The notes below the pieces were generated by a model, which searched no databases, was not told the origin of the DNA, and worked only from the letters and a program-made list of their open reading frames with translations. The position numbers were made by a program, and so were the translations under genes. Below, piece after piece: positions 52,409-61,682 of a stretch of 64,000 nucleotides of DNA. This DNA comes from Phaeobacter sp. A36a-5a. GTDB taxonomy: Bacteria > Pseudomonadota > Alphaproteobacteria > Rhodobacterales > Rhodobacteraceae. Position 1 is the first letter of the stretch. The number at the start of each line of letters is the position of its first letter. Location of the stretch: NCBI RefSeq assembly GCF_037911135.1, contig NZ_JBBLYU010000001.1, positions 930,001 through 994,000 of the forward strand, written 5' to 3'.

Positions 52409-53128
52409 ATGACGCAGGAACAGGGCACCCGGCCGGGACGGCTGCGGCTGGCAAGTTACAATATTCAGAAGTCGATGGGGCTGGATCTGCGTCGGCGTCC
52501 GCGTCGCACCTTGCAGGTGATCGAGGGCACCGGGGCGGATCTGGTGCTGTTACAGGAGGCCGACAAGCGGCTGCCGCCACGACCCGCCGCGCTGCCGCAT
52601 TTCATTCTGGATGAGGCAGGATGGCAGATTGTTGATCTGGGCGGGGCGGGGTCGCTGGGCTGGCATGGCAATGCGGTGATCTGGCGGGGCGACGGGATTG
52701 CGCTTCAGGATCACGGCCATATTCCGCTGCCGGGGCTGGAGCCGCGCGGGGCGGTCTGGGCGCTGTTCGAGACGGCGCTGGGACCGCTCAGGGTGGTGGG
52801 CGCGCATCTGGGGCTGACCACCAAGGCGCGCCATGAGCAGGTCCATCATCTGGCGGGGATCATCGCCAAGCGCCCGGATCTGCCGACGGTCTGGGCCGGA
52901 GATTTCAACGAATGGTCCCGCCAGCCGGTGCTGGATCATCTGGCTCCGAAACTGCGGTTTGTGCCGCCACGGCCCAGTTTTCCGTCGCTGCGCCCGATTG
53001 GCGCGCTGGACCGGATTGCGGTCAGCCGGGGGCTGGAGGTGGTGGACAGCGGCGTCTATCGCGCCCGTCCGGCGCATATCGCCTCGGATCACCTGCCGGT
53101 CTGGGCGGATCTGGTGGCGGCGCGGTAA
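52409..53128 (+). CDS. Endonuclease/exonuclease/phosphatase-family protein
   Basis: A 239-residue EEP-fold protein. SYNIQKSMG is the first metal motif, VLLQEAD contains the catalytic Glu, AHLGL and AGDFNEW supply the further Asp/Asn/His, and ASDHLPVWADL ends with the catalytic His. The start ATG 52409 has AGAGGA directly upstream. Substrate could be DNA or a phosphodiester lipid; not resolvable. Convergent with the RNA helicase gene. Confidence 0.85.
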   Translation: MTQEQGTRPGRLRLASYNIQKSMGLDLRRRPRRTLQVIEGTGADLVLLQEADKRLPPRPAALPHFILDEAGWQIVDLGGAGSLGWHGNAVIWRGDGIALQDHGHIPLPGLEPRGAVWALFETALGPLRVVGAHLGLTTKARHEQVHHLAGIIAKRPDLPTVWAGDFNEWSRQPVLDHLAPKLRFVPPRPSFPSLRPIGALDRIAVSRGLEVVDSGVYRARPAHIASDHLPVWADLVAAR

Positions 53129-53165
53129 GTCGATGACGAAAAAGTAAAAAAAAACCGGGGACGAA

Positions 53166-53198
53166 AAAGCCGGGGACGCAAAAGGCATCCCCGGCTTT
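53166..53198. terminator. Bidirectional terminator between EEP and helicase genes
   Basis: An 11-bp perfect stem (AAAGCCGGGGA at 53166-53176 with TCCCCGGCTTT at 53188-53198) lies between convergent genes, with A-rich (53144-53154) and T-containing flanks. Confidence 0.85.
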
Positions 53199-53240
53199 GT
53201 CTGGTTTTCAGCCGTGCCCCCATAGGGGCATGGTGAGGGT

Positions 53241-54569
53241 TTACTGGGCGCGACGGCGCTGACCGCCGGGTTTGCCCTGAGCCGCGCCTGCGGCGGCACC
53301 GGATCCACCGCTGCGCGCACCGCTCTGGCCGCCACCGGCACCACCGCTGCGACGCCGGCGATGACCGCCGGGTTTGCCGCTGCCACCGGGTTTGCCGCCG
53401 CCACGACGGCCTGCCGGGGCCTTGGCATCGGGCAGAACCTCCCACGGACGGCCTGAGGCCACCGGGATATTGAGGTTCATGGTCTTCTGGATCGCCTTCA
53501 GCTCATCCATTTCATCCGGGGCACAGAAGGCCACGGCCTGACCGTCCTTGCCTGCGCGTGCGGTCCGGCCAATCCGGTGCACATAGGCATCCGCCACATT
53601 GGGCAGCTCGTAGTTATAGACGTATTTCACATCCGGGATATCGAGACCACGGGCCGCCACATCGGTGGCCACGAGGATCTTGACCTCGCCGGATTTGAAG
53701 GAGGCAAGCGCGCGTTCACGCTGGCCCTGGCTTTTGTTGCCGTGAATTGCTGCGGCCGAGAAACCGGCGGCCGACAGCGTTTTCATCAGCTTTTCCATGC
53801 CGTGTTTGGTGCGGCCAAAGACCAGCGTCCGCTCGTCCTTGTGTTTGGTCAGCAGCTCTTTCAGCAGCGAGAGCTTCTCTGCCTTGGCGATGAAATGCAC
53901 CGATTGGGTGATCTTGTCGGCAGCCTTGCCGGGAGGGTTCACCTCGATCCGCACCGGGCTTTGCAGGTAGGAATTGGCGATCTCGTTCATCTGCTTGGGC
54001 ATGGTGGCCGAGAACAGCATGGTCTGGCGCTGTGCCGGCAGAAGAGCGGCGATCTTGCGCAGCGCGTGGATAAAGCCGAGGTCCAGCATCTGGTCGGCCT
54101 CATCCAGCACGAGGAAGTCGCAGGAGCCAAGATCCAGCGCGCCACGGTCAAGGATGTCCAGCAGACGGCCCGGGGTGGCGATCAGGATATCGGTGCCGCG
54201 CGACAGGCGGCTGATCTGCGGGTTGATGGAAACGCCGCCGACAACCAGACCGGTTTTCATCGGGGTGCCTTCGGTCAGGCCCTTGAGGTTGGCGGCGATC
54301 TGGTTGGCCAGTTCGCGGGTCGGCGCCAGCACCAGGCCGCGCACGGTCTTGGCGGCGGGTTTGCGGCCGTATTGCATCATCTGGGCAATCAGCGGCACGC
54401 CGAAGGCGGCGGTTTTGCCGGTGCCGGTCTGCGCCAGACCCAGCACGTCCTTGCCGTTCAGCGCATGCGGGATGGCGCGGGCCTGAATCGGGGTCGGATC
54501 GGTATAGCCAAGTTCTGCAATGCGCTTCAGAAGCTGCTCGGGCAGCCCCATGGTTGAAAATTCTGTCAC
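53241..54569 (-). CDS. DEAD-box RNA helicase (RhlE-like)
   Basis: ATP-dependent RNA helicase of 442 residues. The motifs follow in order: Q motif (DPTPIQARAIP), motif I AQTGTGKT, Ia PTRELANQI, II VLDEADQML, III SATMP, IV-VI ending HRIGRTARAG. The C-terminal 50 residues are Gly/Arg-rich (GGGKPGG, RRRR, GGQRRR), an RNA-binding tail. The best start is GTG 54567-54569 with AAGGA upstream; ATG 54551 is the alternative. It may assist ribosome assembly or cold adaptation. Divergent from the Fur-family gene. Confidence 0.95.
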   Translation of the reverse strand: MTEFSTMGLPEQLLKRIAELGYTDPTPIQARAIPHALNGKDVLGLAQTGTGKTAAFGVPLIAQMMQYGRKPAAKTVRGLVLAPTRELANQIAANLKGLTEGTPMKTGLVVGGVSINPQISRLSRGTDILIATPGRLLDILDRGALDLGSCDFLVLDEADQMLDLGFIHALRKIAALLPAQRQTMLFSATMPKQMNEIANSYLQSPVRIEVNPPGKAADKITQSVHFIAKAEKLSLLKELLTKHKDERTLVFGRTKHGMEKLMKTLSAAGFSAAAIHGNKSQGQRERALASFKSGEVKILVATDVAARGLDIPDVKYVYNYELPNVADAYVHRIGRTARAGKDGQAVAFCAPDEMDELKAIQKTMNLNIPVASGRPWEVLPDAKAPAGRRGGGKPGGSGKPGGHRRRRSGGAGGGQSGARSGGSGAAAGAAQGKPGGQRRRAQ

Positions 54570-54941
54570 GTCTCGTCCTTTCACAGCCGCGCCAACAGGG
54601 CTCGGCCGGTGCCGCCACGGGGGCGGTCTGTCGTTGGGGCAGGGACCTCGGGCGGGGCTGGCATCATGCCAGACCGCTGGTCGCTGCGAGTGCCCCACGC
54701 GTGATATTGGGAACGGTGGCATATCCTTAGGGTCGGTGTTTGGCCTGCGCATTGATCTGGCGCGGCCCGACGTCCTCTGCTCACGCGGCAGGGAGGGATG
54801 CCTGACAGGGCAGATGGCCCCGCCAGCGGATAAAGTCAATGGGCAATTGTTGTATATTCTGCGCCACAGACTGTTAAAACCCGGTTTGCGGCGCGGGCGT
54901 CTTTGTATAAACAGGGACGCCATGCTGAATAAGGGATGACC
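54570..54941. other. Divergent intergenic region, helicase to Fur/Mur gene
   Basis: This 372-base stretch encodes nothing I can support. It should hold both promoters. AT-rich segments occur near 54835-54860 (AATTGTTGTATATTC) and 54900-54912 (TTTGTATAAAC), the latter a plausible -10 region for the Fur-family gene. No clear operator was seen. Confidence 0.4.
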
Positions 54942-55355
54942 ATGAGCGAGACGATTATCGCACGCTGCGAAGCCATAGGTCTGCGGATGACAGGCCAGCG
55001 ACGGGTGATTGCGCGCGTATTGCAAGAGAGCGACGATCACCCCGATGTCGAGGAACTCTATGCCCGTGCCAGCGCGCTGGACGGGGCGATTTCGCTGGCC
55101 ACCGTCTATCGCACGGTGAAGCTGTTTGACGAAGCGGGCATTCTGGAGCGGCTGGAGTTCGGCGACGGGCGTGCCCGCTACGAGGATGCCGACCGCGAGC
55201 ATCACGATCATCTGATCGACATGACCACCGGGGCGGTCATCGAATTCTGCGACCCGGAGATCGAGGCCTTGCAGGAGAAGATCGCCGAAAAGCTGGGCTA
55301 TGAGCTGCGCGGCCACAAGTTGGAACTATATGGCGTGCCGCGCAAGAAGAGCTGA
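54942..55355 (+). CDS. Fur-family metal regulator (Fur/Mur)
   Basis: A 137-residue repressor. The winged HTH is RCEAIGLRMTGQRRVIARVLQES to SLATVYRTVKLFDEAGIL; the metal-sensing HxDH motif is in REHHDHLIDM near 89-93. In the Rhizobiales and Rhodobacterales this Fur-like protein often responds to manganese and is called Mur. It lacks the CxxC pairs of the structural zinc site seen in E. coli Fur; only Cys10 and one later Cys are present. Start ATG 54942 fits AAGGG at 54931; ATG 54936 is too close. Confidence 0.88.
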   Translation: MSETIIARCEAIGLRMTGQRRVIARVLQESDDHPDVEELYARASALDGAISLATVYRTVKLFDEAGILERLEFGDGRARYEDADREHHDHLIDMTTGAVIEFCDPEIEALQEKIAEKLGYELRGHKLELYGVPRKKS

Positions 55356-55662
55356 GCCAGCGCGCGCCCGCTGACCACATGCCGGTCGGCCTGCGGGGCG
55401 TGTTTTCTTAGACAGGATAACGGGTCCGAATATTCCGGAAAATTCCGGGGCGCGCCGCAGCCCGGCGGTGGCCCAGTATCACGGCGCGTGATAGGAGCGG
55501 TCACATGAAGTCATGAAGCTGCGCCGCAAATATCGAGTCGCGTCGCAAATGGACAAGTGGGCGGTCGCTTCCGGCTATTTGTTGTGCGGATCAGTCGATG
55601 CAGCGACGGCGGGCACGGCCCCTCGGCAGAGCCATCGGACCCATTGGAATGGAACGATCAAG
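55356..55662. other. Intergenic region before the second EamA gene
   Basis: A 307-base gap. An in-frame upstream ATG at 55513 could extend the transporter by 50 polar residues, but this extension does not resemble a membrane protein. A direct repeat ATTCCGG occurs twice at about 55432-55450 (ATTCCGG, AAA, ATTCCGG). No gene is seen. Confidence 0.35.
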
Positions 55663-56559
55663 ATGAACAATGTCTCGGGAATATTGCTGGTGATCCTCGC
55701 CATGGCGGGGTTTTCGCTGGAGGATATGTTCATCAAGCAGCTCGCCACCTCGGTGCCGGTGGGGCAGATCCTGATGATGCTGGGGCTGGGCAGTGGCACG
55801 ATCTTTGTGATCTGGGCCAAGCTGCAGGGCCACCGGGTGATGGCGCCACGCAACTGGCGCTGGCAACCGGTGCTGCGTGCCTCGACCGAGGCGCTGGCGG
55901 CGGTCAGTTTTGCCTCGGCGCTGGCGGTGGTGGATATCTCGACCGTGGCGGCGGTGTTTCAGGCGATGCCGCTTGCGGTCACTGTCGGGGCGGCGCTGTT
56001 TCTGGGCGAGGATGTCGGCTGGCGGCGCTGGACCGCGATCCTTGTCGGTTTTGCCGGGGTGCTGATGATCGTGCGGCCCGGTCTGGCCGGATTTGAGCCG
56101 GGGGTGCTGCTGGTGCTGATCTCGGTTGTGGCGGTTGCGGCGCGCGACCTGATGACGCGGGTGATGGATAGCGCGGTGCCCTCTGCCGTGGTCAGCTCGC
56201 AGGCCTTTGGCTCGGTGATCCCGGCGGGGCTGGTGATGCTGCTGATCCTGCCCGGAGAGCCGGTTGCCCTGGAAGGCAGCCAATGGGGCATGTTGCTGGG
56301 AGGCGTCATCTTTGGCGTGCTGGGGTACTACGGGATTGTCACCGCCACCCGGATCGGCGATGCCGCCGTGATCACGCCGTTTCGCTACTCCCGGCTGGTG
56401 TTTTCGACCCTGATCGGCGTGGTGATCTTTGCCGAGGCGCCGGATATGATGACGCTGGCGGGATCGGCGCTGATCATCGGCTCCGGGCTTTATACCTTTC
56501 TGCGGGAGCGGCGTCTGGCGCGGCGGGCGGCGCGGGCGCAGGCGGCGGTCCCTGTCTGA
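55663..56559 (+). CDS. DMT-superfamily transporter (EamA)
   Basis: A 298-residue membrane protein with ten helices. The first repeat starts NVSGILLVILAMAGFSLEDMFIKQL, followed by SFASALAVVDISTVAAVFQAMPLAVTVGAALFLGE, typical of EamA exporters; the second begins near VLLVLISVVAVAARDLMTRV, and ends SALIIGSGLYTFLRERR. It starts ATG 55663. Substrate unknown. It precedes enolase, in the same direction, after a 173-base gap with its own operator-like sites. Confidence 0.85.
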   Translation: MNNVSGILLVILAMAGFSLEDMFIKQLATSVPVGQILMMLGLGSGTIFVIWAKLQGHRVMAPRNWRWQPVLRASTEALAAVSFASALAVVDISTVAAVFQAMPLAVTVGAALFLGEDVGWRRWTAILVGFAGVLMIVRPGLAGFEPGVLLVLISVVAVAARDLMTRVMDSAVPSAVVSSQAFGSVIPAGLVMLLILPGEPVALEGSQWGMLLGGVIFGVLGYYGIVTATRIGDAAVITPFRYSRLVFSTLIGVVIFAEAPDMMTLAGSALIIGSGLYTFLRERRLARRAARAQAAVPV

Positions 56560-56606
56560 GCACATCGGGCTGGCGGCGGTGGCGATTGATTGCGCAAACA
56601 GCGAAC

Positions 56607-56649
56607 TGTTAGCCCTAACCCCGTAAAATAAGTGACGTTAGCGATAACG
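56607..56649. promoter_or_regulatory. Two LacI-type operator-like sites upstream of eno
   Basis: TGTTAGCCCTAACC at 56607-56620 and CGTTAGCGATAACG at 56636-56649 both fit a LacI/GalR-type palindrome (TGTTAGCGCTAACA-like), with centres 29 bases apart. A possible promoter (TTTACT at 56657-56662, TATGAC at 56679-56684) lies just downstream. In Rhodobacterales, LacI-family CceR controls central carbon genes; this binding here is inferred, not shown. Confidence 0.55.
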
Positions 56650-56729
56650 CTCATGGTTTACTTTTGACCTGTGAATGCTATGACGCAGGCACCAATTGCC
56701 GCAATCACTTGCCAAGATCAGGGACCTGA

Positions 56730-58007
<1,278 letters not shown>

Positions 58008-58015
58008 GACCAGAA

Positions 58016-58042
58016 GCCGGGGCATGTTGCTCCGGCCTTTTT
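58016..58042 (+). terminator. Rho-independent terminator of eno
   Basis: GCCGG (58016-58020) pairs with CCGGC (58032-58036), extended by one G-T pair, followed by TTTTT at 58038-58042. Confidence 0.7.
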
Positions 58043-58072
58043 GTTCCTGTGTTCCGTTGTTGTGTGGTTATC

Positions 58073-58588
58073 ATGCTCAAGAAGGTTGCCCATTTCCTGA
58101 TCCGGCGGGCTGAACGCCGTATTGGCGTCTCGCTCGATTATGCCCATGCCATTGCCGATACGGACCTGGGGTTGCTGGCCCGCTACAATCGGGTGTTTGG
58201 TTTTCTGGATCCGAACCGTCAGCTGCCTGCTGCCGCCTATCATGCGGCGCGGCTGACCGGGGCGCTGAGCGCGGACTGCGGGTCCTGTGTCGAGGCGGAG
58301 ATCAACCTTGCGAAATCCGCCGGGCTGTCGCCCGAGCTGATCAGGTCGATCCTGACAGGCAGCGCGCTGGAACCTGAGCTGGAGGCGGTTGTGCGTCTGG
58401 CGGGGGCGGTGGCTGGCACGCGCAGTGACGATCCTGAGGCGCGGGAGGCCGTGCGCGCGGCCTATGGCGAGGCGGGGTTGATCGAGCTGAGTTTTGCGAT
58501 GAACGGGGCGGCGATGCTGCCGGGGATCAAGCGCGCCATGGGCTATGCCACTGCCTGCGACCTGCAGCTGATGCGTCGGCTGTCCTGA
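58073..58588 (+). CDS. AhpD/carboxymuconolactone-decarboxylase-fold protein
   Basis: A 171-residue helical protein. The AhpD-type CxxC is at Cys69-Cys72 (SADCGSCVEAEINLAKSAGLSPELI). Residues 1-20 are basic and hydrophobic, so it may be peripheral to the membrane. The family reduces peroxides or disulfides, but many members have unknown roles. I chose ATG 58073; an upstream ATG at 58049 exists but the ribosome-binding site is weak for both. It follows eno with its terminator between. Confidence 0.78.
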   Translation: MLKKVAHFLIRRAERRIGVSLDYAHAIADTDLGLLARYNRVFGFLDPNRQLPAAAYHAARLTGALSADCGSCVEAEINLAKSAGLSPELIRSILTGSALEPELEAVVRLAGAVAGTRSDDPEAREAVRAAYGEAGLIELSFAMNGAAMLPGIKRAMGYATACDLQLMRRLS

Positions 58589-58785
58589 GCGTCTGAGTGC
58601 CGGGCCTGCGTGTCGGGCCTGCGTGTCGGGGCGAGGACGGCCCCGGATCTGCGCCGATAACCTCTCAGATCGAAATCTGTGCGGATGGCGCACTTCTGTG
58701 GCCTGCTTCACAGACCTGTGATCGCAGCTATGGCAGTCTTGGTCGCAGGCGCTACGGGGGTGGCGCTGGCCAGGAGGGGAAGATC

Positions 58786-59016
58786 ATGGGAGCGACTGCA
58801 CATCTGAAAGCCCGGGAGAGTGTTTATCCGAAGCCTGCGGTCAGGGTGGCCGGAACCGCAAGCTGGCTGCCGCTGGGGTTCATCATTGCGGTGGCCCTGC
58901 TGGCCGGTTGTGCGGGGCCCGGGCATTATCCGCTGACAGGGCATGACGCGAATGTGGCTGATCCGGTTCACAACATGTCGATGACACAGGGCGCAATGGT
59001 GGCCGGGGGGCTCTGA
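58786..59016 (+). CDS. Small lipoprotein, 76 residues
   Basis: Starts ATG 58786, with a strong CAGGAGGGGA just upstream. The sequence has a 23-residue basic/polar N-terminus, a hydrophobic core (WLPLGFIIAVALLAGC) and lipobox LAGC at about 39-42. After the Cys comes a short polar tail ending GAMVAGGL. The unusually long N-region before the hydrophobic core is odd for a signal peptide; a membrane-anchored short protein is possible. Function unknown. Confidence 0.6.
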   Translation: MGATAHLKARESVYPKPAVRVAGTASWLPLGFIIAVALLAGCAGPGHYPLTGHDANVADPVHNMSMTQGAMVAGGL

Positions 59017-59115
59017 GGCGCCCTGCCAAAGGGGGATCGACATTGTCAGCCCTGAGTATGTCAGGGCCTTGGCGCAGAGGGGGCGCGGCTTAATTTCAAG
59101 CCGTTGGCCACAGGG

Positions 59116-59151
59116 AAAGACCCTGAGAGCGGATCCGCTCTCAGGGTCTTT
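59116..59151. terminator. Perfect 36-base palindrome, terminator between convergent genes
   Basis: The 18-base arms (59116-59133 and 59134-59151) match perfectly with no spacer, starting AAAGACCCTGAGAGCG. A T-rich tail (CTTTG) follows. It lies between two convergent small lipoprotein genes and likely terminates both. Confidence 0.75.
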
Positions 59152-59230
59152 CTTTGACTGTTGGGTCGGATCCGCGATCCGCGATCCGTGATGCGAACGC
59201 CGCAGGTCTCGCCCGCGCTCTGCGCCGGAA

Positions 59231-59506
59231 TTACGGGCAGGCCGCTGTGTAATAGGTGCCGTCACCGCGGGAATAGGCGCATTGGCGCGACTGGTTGTTC
59301 TGCGCCACAAGCGTACCGGCGGCGGCCCCGCCAAGGGCAGCAATCAGGCGCCAGTCGTCATCGGCCTTGAGCGCGTCGGCGGCAATCAGACCCGCTGCGG
59401 CGCCACCGGCAACACCGGCCACTGTGCGCTGTTCTGGAGTCAGATCGGTGCAGGCGGAGAGCGCAAGCGTCGCGGCGCTGAGGCCTGCGAGGATATGGGA
59501 TTTCAT
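59231..59506 (-). CDS. Glycine-zipper lipoprotein, 91 residues
   Basis: Starts ATG 59506, with AAAGGAAA upstream. The signal MKSHILAGLSAATLALSAC gives a lipobox (LSAC, Cys19). Two glycine-zipper segments follow, AGVAGGAAAGLIAA and ALGGAAAGTLVAQ, which form tight membrane or pore helices in this class, and the end carries YSRGDGTYYTAACP with another Cys. Similar small proteins are common in marine alphaproteobacteria; role unknown. Confidence 0.85.
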   Translation of the reverse strand: MKSHILAGLSAATLALSACTDLTPEQRTVAGVAGGAAAGLIAADALKADDDWRLIAALGGAAAGTLVAQNNQSRQCAYSRGDGTYYTAACP

Positions 59507-60122
59507 GAGATTTCCTTTCCTGTCATTGATGCGCTTGTGATGGCTGTGCAGGAGCGCTCCTGCATCTTTGTGGCTTGTCCCGGCGATACGCCGTCTCCGG
59601 CCCGCTTCGACTGGCGCCAACCGGAGCCGCCACACCCCAGGACGGCTCCGCTCAGCTGCTGGGGCCCACCCCTGAACCCCGGTTTGGTCGACCGCCAAAA
59701 GGCCGCCGCCGTCGTGCAGATCCACGGCCCCATGGTGTGATGAGGCGTGACGGATCCGGTGTTACGCGCGCGGGGGTTCGCCCGGCGCCCACCCCGGTGG
59801 GTGGCTGTTCATCACGGCTTCTGCCGCTGTCTTCGTGCGCCGCCTATCGGTTGGCGGCGCGCTCCCACACGTTCCACGGTGTGTTCAATTGGTCTGTTCC
59901 ATCGCGCTGGCGCTGGCCGGTGCCCCGCGCCGCTGGTTCAAAGAGAGAACCCCAGACGTGCAGATTGGTTCCCTGTGTCATGAAAAATAATTCACGGGGC
60001 GCGAAACTGGCGCCAGACAGCGTGCCATCCGCGCACAGGCAATCGCCATGCGGCGGCCTGCGCGCACGTCCGGGAACGCCCGGGCGCGTCCGCAAGCGGG
60101 CGGCATGCGCGGTGGTCCGGTG
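59507..60122. other. 616-base region without a convincing gene
   Basis: No reading frame here has a credible start and protein-like composition. A minus-strand 45-codon frame from ATG 59981 (MTQGTNLHVWGSLFEP...) has no ribosome-binding site; it ends inside an 8-bp hairpin (GCGCCGCC 59837-59844 with GGCGGCGC 59853-59860). The region between is Arg/Pro-rich in all frames, as noncoding GC-rich DNA is. Confidence 0.5.
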
Positions 60123-60572
60123 CTAGAGCTTGCGGCTCATCAGCATGTGTGTGTCGCGCGGCTCGAACCGGGCTCGGGCATAGAGGCCGCGGGCAGGCGC
60201 ATTGTTTCTGTCGACGTCCAGATGCAGCGCTTTGATGCCGGCTTCGGCCAGGGTGCGGGGCAGGGAAAACAGCACTTCGGTGGCAATGCCGCGCCCGCGC
60301 ACGGGCGGGCGGATGAACAGCTCGTCGATAGAACCATCCATGCCGCCAAACTCCACCGACCAGCTGAAGGTGACAACGATATAGCCCACCGGTGCGCGGG
60401 TCGGGCCGATCAGATAGACGGCGCCATAGGGCAGCCCGTTCAGCAGCGGCTCAATGGCGGCGCGGCGGTGCGGCTCATCTGAGGCGATGCCCATCTCGCC
60501 GTGAAAGGCCGCGACGAGATCCAGAACACGGGTCAGATCCTCGGGGCCTGCAAGGTGCAGCGCGGCGCTCAT
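60123..60572 (-). CDS. GNAT-family N-acetyltransferase
   Basis: A 149-residue GNAT protein. GYIVVTFSWSVEFGGMDGSIDELFIRPPVRGRGIATEVL contains the acetyl-CoA-binding motif RGRGIA, and NNAPARGLYARARFEPRDTHMLMSRKL is the typical end. It overlaps the nucleoside hydrolase gene by 4 bases, so they are coupled. Substrate unknown. Confidence 0.88.
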   Translation of the reverse strand: MSAALHLAGPEDLTRVLDLVAAFHGEMGIASDEPHRRAAIEPLLNGLPYGAVYLIGPTRAPVGYIVVTFSWSVEFGGMDGSIDELFIRPPVRGRGIATEVLFSLPRTLAEAGIKALHLDVDRNNAPARGLYARARFEPRDTHMLMSRKL

Positions 60573-61510
60573 AGGGTGGCCAATCGGCTGGTGATCAGGT
60601 CAAAGAAACCATCGGCGTCCAGATCGCCAATGAACAGCGCATTGGCAGGCCGGTCGGTGACCCCCCACCAATCGGCCACAGTCATGCCAAGGGTCAGCTC
60701 GGAGGTGGTTTCGACCACCACGTTGATCTTGCGGCCCGAGAACAGCTCAGGCCGGATCAGATAGGCAATGACGCAGGGATCATGCAGCGGGCCGCCTTCG
60801 GAGCCGTATTTTTCGACATCAAAGCGTTCAAAGAAATCAAGCATATCGGCGGTGAAATCGCCCACTTTGGTGGCCAATGCACGGATCGCCTCGATCCGGG
60901 GGCGAGTGGCCAGCGCCTTGTGGGTGACATCCAGCGGCATCATGGTGACCGGCACGCCGGAGCTGAGCACGGCGGCGGCGGCCTCCGGGTCGACGTAGAT
61001 GTTGAATTCCGCCGCCGGGGTGATGTTGCCGACCTCGAAATAGGCGCCGCCCATCAGCACGATCTCCTGTACGCGGGCGACGATGTCGGGGGCTTTCTGA
61101 AAAGCGGTGGCAATATTGGTCAGCGGCCCCAGCGGGCAGAGCGTAACGGTGCCGGGAGCTTCGCGGCGCAGGCTGTCGATGATGAAATCGACAGCATGTG
61201 TTGCAGCCAGCGGCATGGTTGGATCCCAAAGGTCCGGCCCATCGAGGCCGGTCTTGCCATGCACATGTTCGGCGGTGATCAGCGGCCGGGCCAAGGGCGT
61301 GTCGCAACCTGCGTGCACGGCGACATCCGGGCGGCCTGCCACTTCGCAGACGCGGCGTGCATTGGTCTGGGTCAGCGCCAGCGGCACATTGCCCGCAACA
61401 CAGGTTATCCCAAGCAGATCAATCTCTTCTGGGCTGGCCAATGCCAGCAGAATGGCGACAGCGTCATCCTGTCCGGGGTCGGTGTCGATAATGATCTTGC
61501 GCGCGCTCAT
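60569..61510 (-). CDS. Nucleoside hydrolase (inosine-uridine preferring family)
   Basis: A 313-residue enzyme that splits nucleosides into base and ribose. The calcium-binding motif DTDPGQDDA is at 9-17. TCVAGNVPL, LGPLTNIATA, VLMGGAYFEVGNITPAAEFNIYVDPEAA and HDPCVIAYL hold other ligands and the His near the end. The start ATG 61510 (MSARKIIIDT) was chosen over an earlier in-frame ATG at 61546. It is first in a two-gene operon with the GNAT gene. Confidence 0.92.
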   Translation of the reverse strand: MSARKIIIDTDPGQDDAVAILLALASPEEIDLLGITCVAGNVPLALTQTNARRVCEVAGRPDVAVHAGCDTPLARPLITAEHVHGKTGLDGPDLWDPTMPLAATHAVDFIIDSLRREAPGTVTLCPLGPLTNIATAFQKAPDIVARVQEIVLMGGAYFEVGNITPAAEFNIYVDPEAAAAVLSSGVPVTMMPLDVTHKALATRPRIEAIRALATKVGDFTADMLDFFERFDVEKYGSEGGPLHDPCVIAYLIRPELFSGRKINVVVETTSELTLGMTVADWWGVTDRPANALFIGDLDADGFFDLITSRLATL

Positions 61511-61620
61511 GGGGCTGTCCTTCTGGTCGTTGCCAGACCCTCGCAAGGGTGGCGGGCAATGTCCAGCGGCGGCGCGGGCTGCGGTCGGGAATTCGCCGGT
61601 TTGCGGCCTAAGCCGCCAGC

Positions 61621-61650
61621 AAAAAGGCGCGCCGCCTCAGCCTGCGCGCC
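61621..61650 (-). terminator. Terminator of the DegT aminotransferase gene
   Basis: On the minus strand, GGCGCGC (61650-61644) pairs with GCGCGCC (61632-61626) and five U follow (61625-61621). It lies 33 bases after the aminotransferase stop codon. Confidence 0.65.
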
Positions 61651-61682
61651 CCGGTGTCCGATGAACCCCGCCGCCCGCAGGG

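Noticed and set aside
59844-60095. Minus-strand 83-codon frame, including the 45-codon part from 59981
   Set aside because: No ribosome-binding site, mixed composition, and it ends inside a hairpin; not enough to call a gene.
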